Assembly (NCBI RefSeq): GCF_035083965.1
Contig: NC_089726.1
Coordinates: forward strand, 10,669,501-10,733,500
Reading direction: 5' to 3'
Length of the DNA: 64,000 bases
Source: Branchiostoma lanceolatum
Taxonomy: Eukaryota > Chordata > Leptocardii > Amphioxiformes > Branchiostomatidae
Below are positions 24,161 to 63,890 of the stretch, one piece after another; positions within the stretch are counted from its first letter, which is position 1; each line of letters opens with the position of its first letter. The translations under genes and the position numbers were made by a program. Below the pieces are notes generated by a model. The model made no database searches. It saw only the letters and a program-made list of their open reading frames with translations, and was not told the origin of the DNA.

Positions 24161-24534
24161 ACATTTTTGGAAGATAATGTTTATTGTCCTTTGGTATCCA
24201 ATTCATTACCAACTGTTCTTGCCTTATAATAAACAATTTCTAAGCTTGCAATTGGTTCTGACTAATGATTTATTTGGTTGGCTGGTTACAAGGTGTTGAT
24301 TTTATTGTGCCATTTACCTTCTGAGGTTATAGTCTCATTGGTTTAACATTCTGAGATAAATATAGCTTTAAGCTTTATAAAATTCCATACACATCAGACT
24401 TGTAAGATGCTGTATTGACAATGCATGGCTTTCACCTGAGATCTGTCACATTCATGCCCTTTGGTTCAGTCTTTACCTCACACAGAGATCTGTCGTAGGC
24501 TACCATAAGAATAAACTATAAGTATATATATGTA

Positions 24535-24720
24535 AAAACCCAAAGGGGCGAATATGCCGCTCCCGGGATTCGAGCCCGCGCCGATCTCGATCCGCACGGC
24601 TTGGGAACCCAACACGCTAACCACTAGGCTTAAAGGTCCGAACCAGTTAGACTGATCAGTTAGTGGAGGTTGATCCCCACTGTTACATACATGTATATAT
24701 AATGTATTCAGCTGGAGGTG
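24535..24720 (-). mobile_element. tRNA-derived SINE copy 1
   Basis: Read on the minus strand, an A-box-like TAGTGGTTAGCGTG (24626-24612) and a B box within GGGCTCGAATCCCGGG (about 24577-24562) have the order and spacing of a tRNA-like Pol III promoter. Preceding bases CAGTCTAACTGGTTCGGACC recur in a second copy near 25210. AT-rich sequence follows on the 3' side. Confidence 0.6.
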
Positions 24721-25061
24721 ACGGTCTTGAACCGCTAGACCACTATGATCCTGTTGCCGGCACCTGCTGAATTTGTATGATAAATAAATGAACAAATAAA
24801 ACTCACATGAACGTTATCTACAGAAGATATAGATCATCCATAGAAACAATAAATCAATCCAGCAAATATGATGTATAAGATCTTTGGCCTTAATATCTAC
24901 AAATTCATCACAACATTTTAGAGGAACAGGCAGTAACATCGATATAATCTTTGGAATGCCAGCAAAACTACAACCATGGTTTATAAACAGTACTGCTACA
25001 TACCCTGAATCAGTATTTCCAAAATAATGCACAGGCATTAGAAATGGAATGTCATTAGATT

Positions 25062-25270
25062 TTGTGGCTTTCACCCACAAGGCCTGGGTTCGATTCCCGA
25101 CATGGGAACCACTGAAACGTTCGAGGCGAGTAGTACAGTCTCCTGTTTCCCATGAATCGAACTCGGTCCGCTAGCTCACAAATCCAACGTTTTAACATAA
25201 AGCTAAAATGTCCGGACCAGTTAGACTGGTCAGTAAGTGGGCTTGAAACAGCACATTGTTACAGCTGTAT
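25062..25270 (-). mobile_element. tRNA-derived SINE copy 2 (degraded)
   Basis: CAGTCTAACTGGTCCGGACA near 25228-25209 matches the copy at 24640. A B-box-like GAGTTCGATTC follows at about 25165-25155. On the opposite strand GGGTTCGATTCCCG near 25086 is another B-box-like site, so two fragments may be nested. Lies just beyond the RTK 3' end. Confidence 0.45.
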
Positions 25271-25379
25271 ACATTGCGTGGTGGTTACTGTTCTCTGCTA
25301 TTGTTGCCACTGTCCACACTCCTATTGTAGACATATTGCATTATAGTGACACAGAGAACACGAAGGCCAACGAAACTTT

Positions 25380-53063
<27,684 letters not shown>

Positions 53064-53102
53064 ATACGTGAGGCGCGTCTCTCTGGTCTCAGAGTCGGGA
53101 CT

Positions 53103-53150
53103 GATTGGCGAGTCGGAATAATCCGTAAGGAGTCAGACTAGTGGGCGGAG
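53103..53150 (-). promoter_or_regulatory. CCAAT and GC boxes upstream of the RTK
   Basis: Reading the minus strand toward the ATG, a GC box (CTCCGCCCAC, 53150-53141) is followed by a CCAAT box (GCCAATC, about 53109-53103). No TATA box is seen. Placement 40-145 bases before the first ATG suits a core promoter; this is motif-based inference. Confidence 0.4.
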
Positions 53151-54060
53151 TCATCTCACCGAGTAACGACGTCTCAGACTTGAGTACTGTTACTACGGCA
53201 ACAACATGTACAGGAGCTGCAGTGGAAATAAACCTTGCGAAAAGCAAAAATCTAAATAGAGTAGCAAACGAATGTGCCAGACAGAATGCACATGGCTTAC
53301 TAAAAAGTAAAATATTGAAAACGTATGAACGTCTGACTTTCGGTTTACATCTCATTCAGATTACCATATCATGTCAAGTCACTTATAGGAGGCCGTTTAA
53401 GCTCATAGGAAAATACCGTCACTATATATGTAACCGTTGTGTATTGATATCAAGTAATAACTGTCACATATATTTTTTTGCAAATTTTGCTTTACTCTTT
53501 CTTGCAAATGTCGGGAACATAGAAAAGGTTCATCATAGTTCCACAGGTATTTCAAATCACGGCAGACTCGCGAGCAATACTGCCAATCGGGATCTAATAA
53601 CATGAAATAGATTAGTTTCTAAGAATAGACACACACAAGGTCACACATACACTGTATCTAATACAGTTGCTGCGATACAAACTTGTGTCACGGAAGTCTA
53701 TTTTCTCATGCAGAGGTGACTTTATAAGGAAATTCATGCAGATCGGGATGCTTGGCTACTACCGGCGATTCGTCCTTAATCATATTGTCACGGTGCGGCA
53801 GTGACTGCGGTCGTGTATGGACCGGACACGGTGATTCATTTAGTTTCTCCGCGCTAGCTAGTTGTAAATGAGTTATCTTTTCCCCCCACAAATCCATGTC
53901 TATAAATGTTTTCATTCAGAAGAAGGATAGGGTGTTTGCCAATACTTCAAAATTATCAAATACATTGAACACTAAGGATATCACATATTTTTGATACTTT
54001 ATAAACATAGATAGATATCTCAAAAACTCAATATTTTGAAACTATGTGATATCTGAAATG
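53151..54060. other. spacer upstream of RTK
   Basis: No exon, RNA or clear repeat found. A 154-codon plus-strand frame (53141-53605) starts within the RTK promoter but shows no family resemblance. Confidence 0.4.
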
Positions 54061-54065
54061 CACGT

Positions 54066-54066
54066 T

Positions 54067-54097
<31 letters not shown>

Positions 54098-54362
54098 GCA
54101 CGCGCGCATACACAATGTGATATCTGAAATACACTTCACACACACGCACGCACGCGCGCATACACACACATGCACACGTACACACACACACACACACACA
54201 TGCACGCAAAAACATGAACGCACACATATACACACACACGCACACACACCGTGACACACACACGCACACACACACACACACACACATAAACACACTCGCA
54301 TGCACGCACGCACACATAAACACACTCGCATGCACGCACGCACACGCACTTTCATACACACA
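54066..54362. repeat. CA/CACG-rich low-complexity tract with internal minisatellite
   Basis: Nearly 300 bases of alternating purine and pyrimidine. A 30-base unit containing CACATAAACACACTCGCATG is present twice (about 54283 and 54312). Confidence 0.9.
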
Positions 54363-54693
54363 TTGCCAATCCTGATCTTGAAGTCTGGGAACCTAAACAC
54401 GACAAATTGAACAAAACACTTTGTTGACCGATATGCCTACAGTGATTTTATTTGACATGAAAGCTTCTTCTGATCGTGCTCAGACTAATATACTTACTCA
54501 TAAATTTCTGCTCATTTCTTATTCAGTATTTTGTACTGGGTTGATTTTGTGGTTCATGCTTTACGTTTATTTATTCACTGTGATGTTAATGTTTATCAGT
54601 TGTGATCATTTATTTTATTTTATGTTGTACATTGTACATTGCAATAGCCAATTTCTGGCAGAGAGCAAATAAAGTTCATAAACTGAGAAAAAA

Positions 54694-54875
54694 ACTAATA
54701 CAAGGGTTAATGACCCGCCTATTCTTTGGTGTATATGGTGTCATGGTGCCTGTTCATTTGAATAAATTCACCGAGTGAGCTTCGCAGACTCGGTCGTTCA
54801 TCCGGTTGTTATAGGAAGCGACAATGCCTATGACACCGTATAGACCTCAGGGCGGGTCATTGACCCTATACTAAT
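54694..54875. mobile_element. 170-bp MITE with ACTAAT target duplication
   Basis: Inverted ends share GGGT(T/C)AATGACCCGCC (54703 and reverse complement at 54866) plus a GGTGTCAT segment. Identical ACTAAT copies flank it at 54694-54699 and 54870-54875. No protein. Confidence 0.72.
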
Positions 54876-55534
54876 CCCTGTGCTCTGTGTCACTATATCA
54901 TGTACTGCACACGCAGCCCACACGGAGTATGTCGTGTTAGCACATCCATTGAACAAAACATAGCGCTGTATCAAACATGCGAACACCGAGGGACAAAAAA
55001 TCTTTCTTCGAGATTCGGACACGAGTATGCCTATGTTCAGTTTTCACTTTTCGTCATTGTTCATCTATATACCTGGTGATGTCATAAGTTATGCTTGATT
55101 ATCAGTAAAACAGACATGATTTGGCTTTTGTATGGAATCTAAAATCAATAGATGAAACTAGAGATATTGCCCTGAATTCGTGAATAGTTTCATTAGGTTT
55201 GGCAGTAACTTAGGCTCTTTAAACAAAACCCACAAGACTTTTATCTGGCCAAAGTTTCGCTTCATCATCTGCTTTCATATGCCCTGATCCTGTTGCAGAA
55301 ACATCATTTTCCCTTGAACTACAACTGAACTACAACAAAAATATTGTTAACATCAATGAAAACGTCGAATTTTCATTCATCGTACCGCTCAGTGAAGAGT
55401 CAAGTCAGGAAAACATGTTTAAGCCAAGATTTCTAGCTACCTACTCACTCCCGCCCCCTCACCACTCCCTCACCGCTACTTCCCTGCATCACCCACGCCC
55501 ATCGCAGTCGGTTTAGCTAGCCTCTACCGGGCTC
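54876..55534. other. spacer downstream of SLC22 gene
   Basis: Probably includes the end of the SLC22 3' UTR. No convincing poly(A) signal, exon or repeat can be singled out. Confidence 0.35.
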
Positions 55535-55779
55535 CAGAGGTGGCTGGAAAGAGTAGAAATCTAATTGGCCAAATAGACAGATAACATGCCAGAGGAGTTA
55601 GCCGGCCGGGAGTACAGTTTGTTATTCTTTACGTTTCTTATCAAAACTCCTAGCCCCCGACCGAAACCTCTGCTTTGATAGTAACGGTTTGCCACCTCAG
55701 GAGGCGAACTGTACTCCCCGGCCGGCTAACTCTGGCATGTTATCTGTTTGGCCAATTTCTACTCTTTCAGCCACCTCTG
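55535..55779. repeat. inverted repeat in SLC22 3' UTR
   Basis: Arms 55535-55620 and 55708-55779 share GATAACATGCCAGAG and GTTAGCCGGCCGG in opposite orientation, separated by 87 bases. The nearer arm ends about 20 bases from the SLC22 stop codon (55803-55801), so the transcript could form a long stem directly after the coding region. Confidence 0.8.
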
Positions 55780-55800
55780 AAGATGAGGCTATGCCTAGCC

Positions 55801-58800
55801 TCAGTTATCCTCCAGTTCGCCAATGGTTTGTGTCATCTTCCTTCCCTTGGTCTCCGGCAGTAGGAGGGCCGCCAGCCCGGCTAGAATGGACAGCGCACCA
55901 AACAGCGCCAGGGGAACGTGGATACTACTCACTCGCTCCTGAGCAGAAGGAAGGAAGGAAGGAGGGCAGGAGAAGTGAAGGAGGTGTTAGAACAAGTCGT
56001 TCAAAAGTTGAACGTGTACTACCATTTCGTGTGGAAAAAAGATGTTGAAATGTAACGGTATCAGATTTTCTGGGTGGCCGTAAAAGATAAGGCAAAGCAA
56101 AGCACAAACCTCCTGCCTTACATATTTCGATGATTAGGCATCTGATATCTGTGCACGTGTGTCACGTTCCACTCACATAATATCAGTTTCCTGGACACGC
56201 TAATCAAATTGTCGGACGCAGAGTTATCAAAATAGCTGCATTACACAGCGGGCGTCTTGGCATCTTGCTACTCACCAGATACATGGCAAAGGGAGCGATG
56301 ATGCCGCCAACCCTGGACGAGAAAGATGACACTCCTACCCCAACGTTCCTGCAAAGCCAGAGTTTCACATCTCGGCAATTGATAAACAAAAATGTGTTCT
56401 CGACGCGGACGTTAACATATAGTAATAAGACCTGATAAGCTTGCTTATTTGTTTTTGTTCTTCATCGTAAAACATTGAGCATATAGTAAGCGGAGTATTC
56501 TTCTCGAAACTGGGATTCGACACAGTAAATTTGCTATTTTGTACCAATGAAAAACTGAGATGACAACCTTTACAACAACCTGGCAACAATATAACAAGAT
56601 CGTGTTCTTAATTGCACTGATTGACAAAGCGAACCTTTACTAGACGGTGCGAGAACATGTACTAAAGACTCCTTTAGTCTTACAACGGATTTAGGTCGAT
56701 TAACAACGGTAACCATTCAAATGATCCTGAAGTTCCTCACCTGACCACCGTAGGAAACAGTTCTGTAGCATACAGGAACACAATAGCGTAGGAAGCAGCA
56801 ATGCCAAACTTCCCCAGCATGGCAAGGGTCACCACCAGGGGCGAGAGGTCAACTCCATTAGCTGAAAGGGCACTGGCATGATTAAGAACAAATCACAACA
56901 TGATCGCATCAACTTTATTTACTGTCAAATATTTCTTAAGGTTTTGCATGCTTAATCGGCGATTCGTCAGTTTGAATAGAGAAATTCTAATGGCGTGAAA
57001 TCACGGCATGGACTCAAAGCAATGCAACTATTGATGTTAAAAGCCATCTACGAAAATTGTCTGTGCGCGGATATTGACGTAAGCTAAGCAGTACTGTGCG
57101 CCTCATTTTCTTGTTTACATACTCTGTAGAGATTTGTTAAGGCATCGTGTAAGGTTCCTTGTCCCCCAGGGCGAATCAATGCACAGGCTAAAAGGTCTAT
57201 GTTTATCAAGAAGTCCTCATGCCTTCCAAGAAGTTGTTATGTGTTCTAAAAATCAATACAACAGCTCGAGGTTGATTTTCCGATTCAGACTCTGATAATT
57301 GGAAATTTGGACAGATCTGATCAATGTGTGCTTCTCACCTACATGCTGCCCCGGATAATCTTCTGCGTGATTAACTATATTTTCAAAACGGCGATGATCA
57401 AAGGACGACGGATGTTATAGATTTCAGGCTCCGTGTTCTGAATTAATCAGCTATTGGGACGCGAGAGTGATGCTTTAGATAGACGACAGTAGGCAGGCAC
57501 GCGGTGCGACAGCAGCTGGTTATATTACACCGAACGACCGAACACGTAACCTTTGCACATCTAGCTGCAAGCGTTCTTTAAAGCTATCCAGCGAAGATGC
57601 TCCTGTCAATTAGACTTACCGTGAATTAGAATCCTCCTTACTTAGTCTAAAAGTCTTACCTATGGATAATCCTTTTTATTTATTGCTTTGGCTGACATGT
57701 GGTATATATATAGACAGGTATATAGGTATTAAGATATACATATATATATATATATATATTGGGAGAGAGTATATTCCTTATAAGGTAGGGCAGTTAGGTG
57801 GTTCCAAAATGAGCCAGTAAATTTGATTTCTTTATGGAAACATTTATTTTTGTCGCCTGTACCTGATGTGGGTATAGCTATCGTCAGTGCACACGACACA
57901 CCGCCTACCACGTGAAATATGCACAAAGGTAAGCGTCGCCCCCATCTGAAATGAAAAGACGAAAGTCAGCATCTACCAACTAATACAGTCTGACTATTTA
58001 CATCGTATCTTTTCTTTACCTGTGGTGTATAATAACTGCATCTACTCGCAGAGACATCTCGCAGTTCTTCCTACCAGTCCCCCATGACCTTTCACCGGAG
58101 CCGTGTTCCCGTCCGCACGGTCATGTGACTAAAGTCAACTGGGTGAGCCATCCAAAGAAAGGTCGCAGTTTCTTTACATTTCCAAAGAAAATTTGCAGTT
58201 TCTTTACATTGGAGCAAAGGTTCTAACTTTTAATCATGCTATCTACCAGTGCCATCCTCTCATGCCAAGCTCTCCACTTGTATGTAGCCCTGGTTTATCG
58301 GCCTGCGATCTGTCCCTCTCGCTGCGTCAGGGCTGGCAAGCCCTCGCCAGCCAATCACGTCGCCGCCAACGGCAAAGAAGTAACGTGATTGGCTGGTAGC
58401 TAAATCCCCCTCGAACTACAAGATGGGGTGTATCCGATTGGCTGACGGCTGACCAGCGGGAAATATGAATCTCAGGCTGGTGCGCCAAGCTCGTTGCCTG
58501 AAACATACAAGCGGCGGGCCTGGCACGAGAGGAGGACTAGCACAGGTGACTTTTTAAAGCTGGACATGGAGCCGACATTTGCCCTACCTGTGTACGACAA
58601 AACTGGAGATGATGTAGGCTGGAATCTCCACAGCGCCGCTGATGAAGAAGTTGACGTACTTGTCACCAGCAAGGATGTCCGTGTTGAGAGACAAACCATA
58701 ATAGACCAGGGAATTTACCCACCTGCAGGGAAGAGAATGAAACGAACATATAGGAATAAAGATGTAACGTTGGGTAACATAAATTCGGGATTTTTCCGAT

Positions 58801-61800
58801 AATGGTTAACTGAAATCAATCTAGCAGAACAATAAACCATCCTTTTTTTCTATTATTCTGTCAGTATCATGTACTATCTTTGCACTAATCATATATATGG
58901 TAGATTTTGTCTCTAGTCGTGCTGACACCATAATATTTCAACTTGAAACTACCGTCCGCCGCACGCACAATGACGGTGCTGTCGGACAGGGGTGAACATT
59001 AATTCGGGAGAGAAGATTCGTCTTGAATATCTTACAGCTGATTACATTTTATACAGCAGCTATTCGTTCCATCCTTGGCTTGAGGAGAGTGCTATGGATA
59101 CAGACGTGTCCAAGTAAAAAAAATACACGAAAAAACGGTCGTACCGCACACATCAGGCCTCAGGGAACAACCCGTGTGTTGAGTCGGTAGAACGCTACTC
59201 AAAGTTCACCCCCACCGTCATGGAAATTTGTACATTATTCATCGGGGCGTTAGCTGGATGCCGTAGAAATGGTAATACTACTATGTCCATGTGTTTCTGC
59301 TTGTGCTAAGAGCAAACTTTGAGGAAAATATCGCCATCAGTCCACTATCACACACAACATTTGGACAAAAAAGTGTTCCTCACAAACGTTTGTCGTCTGC
59401 CGAATAGCAGGATTCTGGGTAACGAATATGGCGGCGGGAAAATTCACCGTAGTGCCGTAGCCATTGGTTGTAGCAACAAAGAGGCGTTTTGATGATTAAT
59501 CACACTTAGAGTCCAGTTGTAGGTTAGCAAAAGAGATTCTAATAAGTTGTATTGTAAATAATTGTGTTGAGAAGTTTTGTGACATTTGTCTTATAAACCA
59601 GCGAACAACTATGTAGTATAGTTCTCCCACGAAGCCCTCAGACTGTGACAATAAGGGACGGAGAGTTTTTGACGTAGCCAACTTCTAATGCATGGTTATC
59701 GAAGCTTTTCAGACAGTGTTCTGAATACGTTAGTCTGTCAAGTTAGCATTTCTAGCGGTATTACTGATGTTGCATCTAGCACATATCCCTAAATACCCCG
59801 TTTTCGAAAAATCCCGAATTTAAGTACCCCACGAATTTATGTTACCCAACGTTACATGCAAGTCATCAACCTGACAGATTCATTCAGTCAGCAGGTAGCA
59901 AGTGAGGGACGCTCATCGGGAGGGACGTTCTTCTGGAATCATTACAATAGGAAATATGACACAGATATTGCAAATTGCAATGAAAAAATGATCTTAGTCC
60001 ATTATACTTTTCTGCCACCCTTTCTACTTCCTCGCTCCCTCCTTCCTTCCTTCCTTCCTTCCTTCCTTCCTTCCTTCCTTCCTTCCTTCCTTCCTTCCTT
60101 CCTTCCTTCCTTCCTTCCTTCCTTCCTTCCTTCCTTCCTTCCTTCCTTCCTTCCTTCCTTCCTTCCTTCCTTCCTTCCTTCCTTCCTTCCTTCCTTCCTT
60201 CCTTCCTTCCTTCCTTCCTTCCTTCCTTCCTTCCTTCCTTCCTTCCTTCCTTCCTCCCTCCCTCCCTTCCTCCCTCCCTCCCTATCTCCCTCCCTCCCTC
60301 CCTCCCTCCTTCCATGTATCTATGATTTACCGGACGTTCATGTTGCATTACTGTTATAACATTGTTGCATACATACCACACAAACATCATAATGAGTGTG
60401 AATTTCCGCAGTCTCGGCGTTCGGAATAAGTCTAGAATATTCTTCCTCTCTGTCGAGGCGCCTGACGAGCCACTCATGTGTAAATCCTTCTCGTCTGTGC
60501 TACCTGGGATAATAGGTGTGACATCAGGACCTTGGGGTCCTGGAGGATCAAATTCGGTTTTTCCCGTACCACCCCCGCTAACAAGCATGGGGCTGGGCAC
60601 GGCTTTGTTGTTGAACCTGGCCACCTTCTGAAGGATCTCTTCCGCTTCGCTGATTCTGCCTCTCGAAACAAGCCACCTGGATGATTCCGGAATAACCCTG
60701 TCAAACAAATCAATAAAAAAACTCTCAGCTGATGTTGGAGACCTGGTGCATACGTTTGACATAGTGGTATGGTAAAAATATATCGGGTTTTGCAGTCAAA
60801 CATTGTTTATTTACTTGTTTGTTTGTTTGTTTGATTGTTTATTTATCCAGGGGGTACATATCGCCTGTAATGGCGTTTTTCAATGTGCCCGGGGGGGGGG
60901 GGGCAATCCCCACATTGTTCAAACTTAAATACATAAGATAACAAAAATAACAACTGTAATCAAATAATAGTACAAGGTAAACTTAACTAAATGCTTCGAA
61001 ATACTAACTTATTACAACTGATTTCAAATAACAAAATGAATAAAACAATAACATAACATAACATAACATAACATAACATAACATAACATAGAAAAACAAG
61101 GGAATAACGTCAGAAAAGAAAGGACTAGAACGGAATTTGCATATCAATGTTTGGCAGAGAGGCAGTGGACATCATATAGTTGTTTAAAATGTGGAAGTGA
61201 TCTGGCTGATTTGAGATGTTGTGGAAGTGTGTTCCAAAGTGCAGCCCCAGAGGACGAGAAGGCTCGTCTTCTGTATTCCAAATGTGTCATTGGCAACTGA
61301 GGGCCGCCTTGTGCCCTTAGGCGGGTGTTATGTTATCAGTTAACCATAATGGTGCAATCCGTATGCAAGTAATGGAAACTAGAACTGTTTCGGCATGATT
61401 CAATGTACACATGATTAGTCCAAATTGCATCGGTTATATGCTAACCTACACATATCATCTGAAAGTATCTGCCTTATTGGCAATATTAGGGCAATTGTAT
61501 TCTTAGGAGTCGAGCCACATAAAGACAAGTTACAGGATAACTAAGGTTAAGACCTGAGGTCTGTATAGCTATGACAGAACGTTATAATCACGGTGGTCAA
61601 ATTCAGGCTTAGGAACTCCGGATATTGTTAAACAGCATAAGTATGACAAAAGCTGTGCCGTGTACTTAGAGGGCAGTTCATAGCATATCTAGATCTGGAA
61701 TAAGGCGTGATAGTTGAATGCGAAGTGATCATTCTGTTTGGAGGATTGTCACCTAACCGTTCGCCAACACGTTAGCACAAGTCGTCATTATCAGTGTGGG

Positions 61801-63670
61801 GTCCGTGACAGATCCTCCAGGCCCAGTTGCACAGTACAGTGGAAGGTTGCCTTGGGGTAGCTGGCAAACGGTTACCGCAGTGATCGTTCAAAATGGTGAC
61901 CTGATGTCTCGCATTCAATTGGTTCAATTACATGACTTTACTACACCTTAGCACCTGTGACTGCAAGTATGAAGATGTGCATCATTGCACACGTGCCTGA
62001 TAGTATAATTGGAAGTAGGTCAAAATGAATCGTCCTTGAAGCATCCTCGTTTTCTACGTTTTAATCTGTGAACGGTAAGAAAACTAAGAGATCACCAGAC
62101 TACTAAAACAGTAGAAAAGAGATAAGAACCTCGAGCTCTGTGACGTTTTCAAATACTGGGCTAGAACAAACCAAATTGAACATCGCAAACCGTCGCAAAT
62201 TGGCGAAATTTCAAAAAAATTCGCAATTGACAAATTGGCGCAACTGGACGCAAAGCAGTGAACATCCTTTTATCACTGCAAAACTCGTTTTAATGAATTT
62301 TCAACTTACTTATTGCACATTGGTTTTTGATTCAGTGGCAACGCTGCAATTTCCAATACAGTTATCTTAACTGAGAATGTGACATTGGCTCATTGCTGGG
62401 CTTCATACGCATGAGTCGAATTTCGGTTTGACCGTAACTTGAAAAAACTGGCACAAATTGGCGCAGTCCGGTGAGATACCCGCTTAACAACAAAAAAAGC
62501 AACTAGTCAAAAACAACGAACATACCACCAGTACGGTAGGGCGATGACGTTGAAGAGAGAGATAAGAAGTTGTAGATGTCGCCAGTTCGGGAGGAGGTAG
62601 GCCAGCAGGGCGAGGCTCATGATGCCCGAGGCCCAGAACAGAGTGGTCAGCACTCCGGCAAAGCTGCGCCGGGCGGGGGAGAACATCTCGGTGGCCATCA
62701 CGTAGGACACGATATCAACCCCCTGCGCAGGGAGAAGGTCATAAAGAACGAGCGTAGTCTCGCACAGACTCATTGGGTTTCTAGAAAAATATCACGATTA
62801 GCCATATAAGGCTGAATAATTCTTCAAAGGAGATAACCGACCAAGGAGTTAGGTGTTTGCAACCCCTGTGTTTGCCAGCAACTCGAAGAGTCTGGTATTG
62901 ACTAAGGACCGGGTTCCGAAATTGGGGAAGATGGAGGGACTAGCAAGCAAATTCTATCATTGATACTCCCGAAACATATGCGAGGGACTCTTTTAGATGA
63001 ACATCGATATGCAGCACCCCCCATCATTCCTGATAATTTACAACGGCCTTAAGGATGCTCGAAAGAGTTCAATATCTCATTTCAAGCTGGATGTTTCAAA
63101 GTCGTCAGTACGCATCTTAGAATTCTTGTCTCAACACCAAATTTTAGAGCTGCTTTTTCTGACCGACGTTATGTTGTCTGTTGCTCTCACCTTGAGAACT
63201 TTGTGTTCCTTTCCCAGCTGATCAGACTTACAGCCAGCACGACGTTTCCCGTTCCATCTCTCGGAGTACCGGCACAGACCTTACATGTATGTATTATTTC
63301 GTTTCGTAGGCCAGCTGTCAAATGTGTTCATATTCGTCACATTGGACGCTGACGCTGATAAACTATTGGCATGACCTACAGTATGACCGGTGTCTCAAGA
63401 TTGCACGTATATGTATATCACCAACTTCAAAGCCTGTACCTGTTCTAGAGCTCCGGTGATGAACCTCAGGATAGTGAAGGAGTAGTAGTCCTGCGCAAAC
63501 GCTGCGCCCACTCCGAAAACGATCTGCAGCCAGATGGACACGAGCCAGATCCGAAGGCGTCCGAAGTGGTCCGACAGCTGCCCGAACACCAACGAGCCGA
63601 CCATGACTCCCGCCATGAAGACGGACTCAGACGTCTCCACCAGTGCTGACTTATTGCACACCAGGTCCCA
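55801..63670 (-). CDS. SLC22-family organic-ion transporter, 3' eight exons
   Basis: Exons 63670-63440, 62722-62526, 60697-60377, 58722-58588, 57945-57863, 56861-56741, 56348-56276 and 55938-55801 join in frame to 432 codons plus stop; the first opens with WDLVCNKSALVE after a CACAG acceptor. Signatures: WDLVC and the MFS motif GQLSDHFGRLR after helix 2, PESSRWL after helix 6, DLFRTPRLRK before helix 7, YYGLSLNT in helix 7, RWGRR between helices 8 and 9, ATELFPTVVRN after helix 10, and the C-terminal LPETKGRK. These are diagnostic of SLC22 (OCT/OCTN/OAT) plasma-membrane carriers of organic cations, carnitine or anions. The N terminus with helix 1 and the large outer loop lies past the right edge. 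The loop after PESSRWL is Gly/Pro-rich and longer than in human OCTs. Substrate cannot be predicted. Confidence 0.93.
57497..57605 (-). repeat. dispersed repeat family, copy C
   Basis: Shares GCACGCGGTGCGACAGCAGC, CTTTGCACATCTAGCTGCAA and TTTAAAGCTATCCAGCGAAG with the right half of copy A. Lies in an SLC22 intron. Confidence 0.65.
57736..57760. repeat. (TA)n microsatellite
   Basis: Short TA run inside an SLC22 intron. Confidence 0.85.
58762..59857. mobile_element. 1.1-kb TIR element in SLC22 intron
   Basis: The left end has TAACGTTGGGTAACATAAAT then TTCGGGATTTTTC; the right end is the inverted counterpart (CGAAAAATCCCGAATT, then ATTTATGTTACCCAACGTTA) with a roughly 20-base insertion. No transposase frame is visible. 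The target duplication is unclear (ATG/CATG flanks at most). It lies about 40 bases from the acceptor of SLC22 exon 58722-58588. Confidence 0.72.
60034..60308. repeat. (CCTT)n/(CCCT)n microsatellite
   Basis: More than 50 CCTT units, nearly uninterrupted, then CCCT-type units. It is AAGG-rich on the SLC22 transcribed sense strand, and lies in the intron after exon 60697-60377. Confidence 0.97.
60890..60903. repeat. G homopolymer
   Basis: A run of about 12 G residues, close to a GTTT repeat at 60812-60840. Confidence 0.9.
61045..61090. repeat. (ATAAC)n microsatellite
   Basis: About nine ATAAC units in an SLC22 intron. Confidence 0.92.
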
Positions 63671-63819
63671 CTGTGATGTACAAACAAGCCGCATCCGTAA
63701 TTGTGACGACCAAAGTACATTGACTGGATTAGCTTTAGCTTATCACTTTCGTCTACCATGCATGTTTAAACTATGTACTGTATATATTTCACTGTATATG
63801 TCACTTCCATGTTAGTTAG

Positions 63820-63890
63820 GTTTATGTTAGACGACCTGTATCTAGCCCCTCGGGGCACGAATGTACAATAAGGTCTTCATTCGATTCGAT
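63820..63890 (+). mobile_element. LINE 3' tail, second copy
   Basis: TTAGACGACCTGTATCTAGC then CCCTCGGGGCACGAATGTAC matches the 3' end of the LINE fragment at 31541-31615. No coding part is recognised upstream of it here. Confidence 0.6.

Noticed and set aside
24545-24640. A functional tRNA gene
   Set aside because: A and B boxes are present but I could not form a complete acceptor stem, and the shared flanks with a second copy indicate a SINE.
53141-53605. 154-codon plus-strand frame divergent from the RTK
   Set aside because: No recognisable domain, low-quality composition and start inside the RTK promoter; probably chance.
58494-58802. 102-codon plus-strand frame
   Set aside because: Antisense shadow of the SLC22 exon 58722-58588.
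59884-60377. Continuation of the SLC22 exon frame through the GGAA repeat as a KEGR-type repeat protein
   Set aside because: A GTATGT donor ends the exon at 60377 and the next transporter exon joins in phase; the repeat peptide is intron translation.
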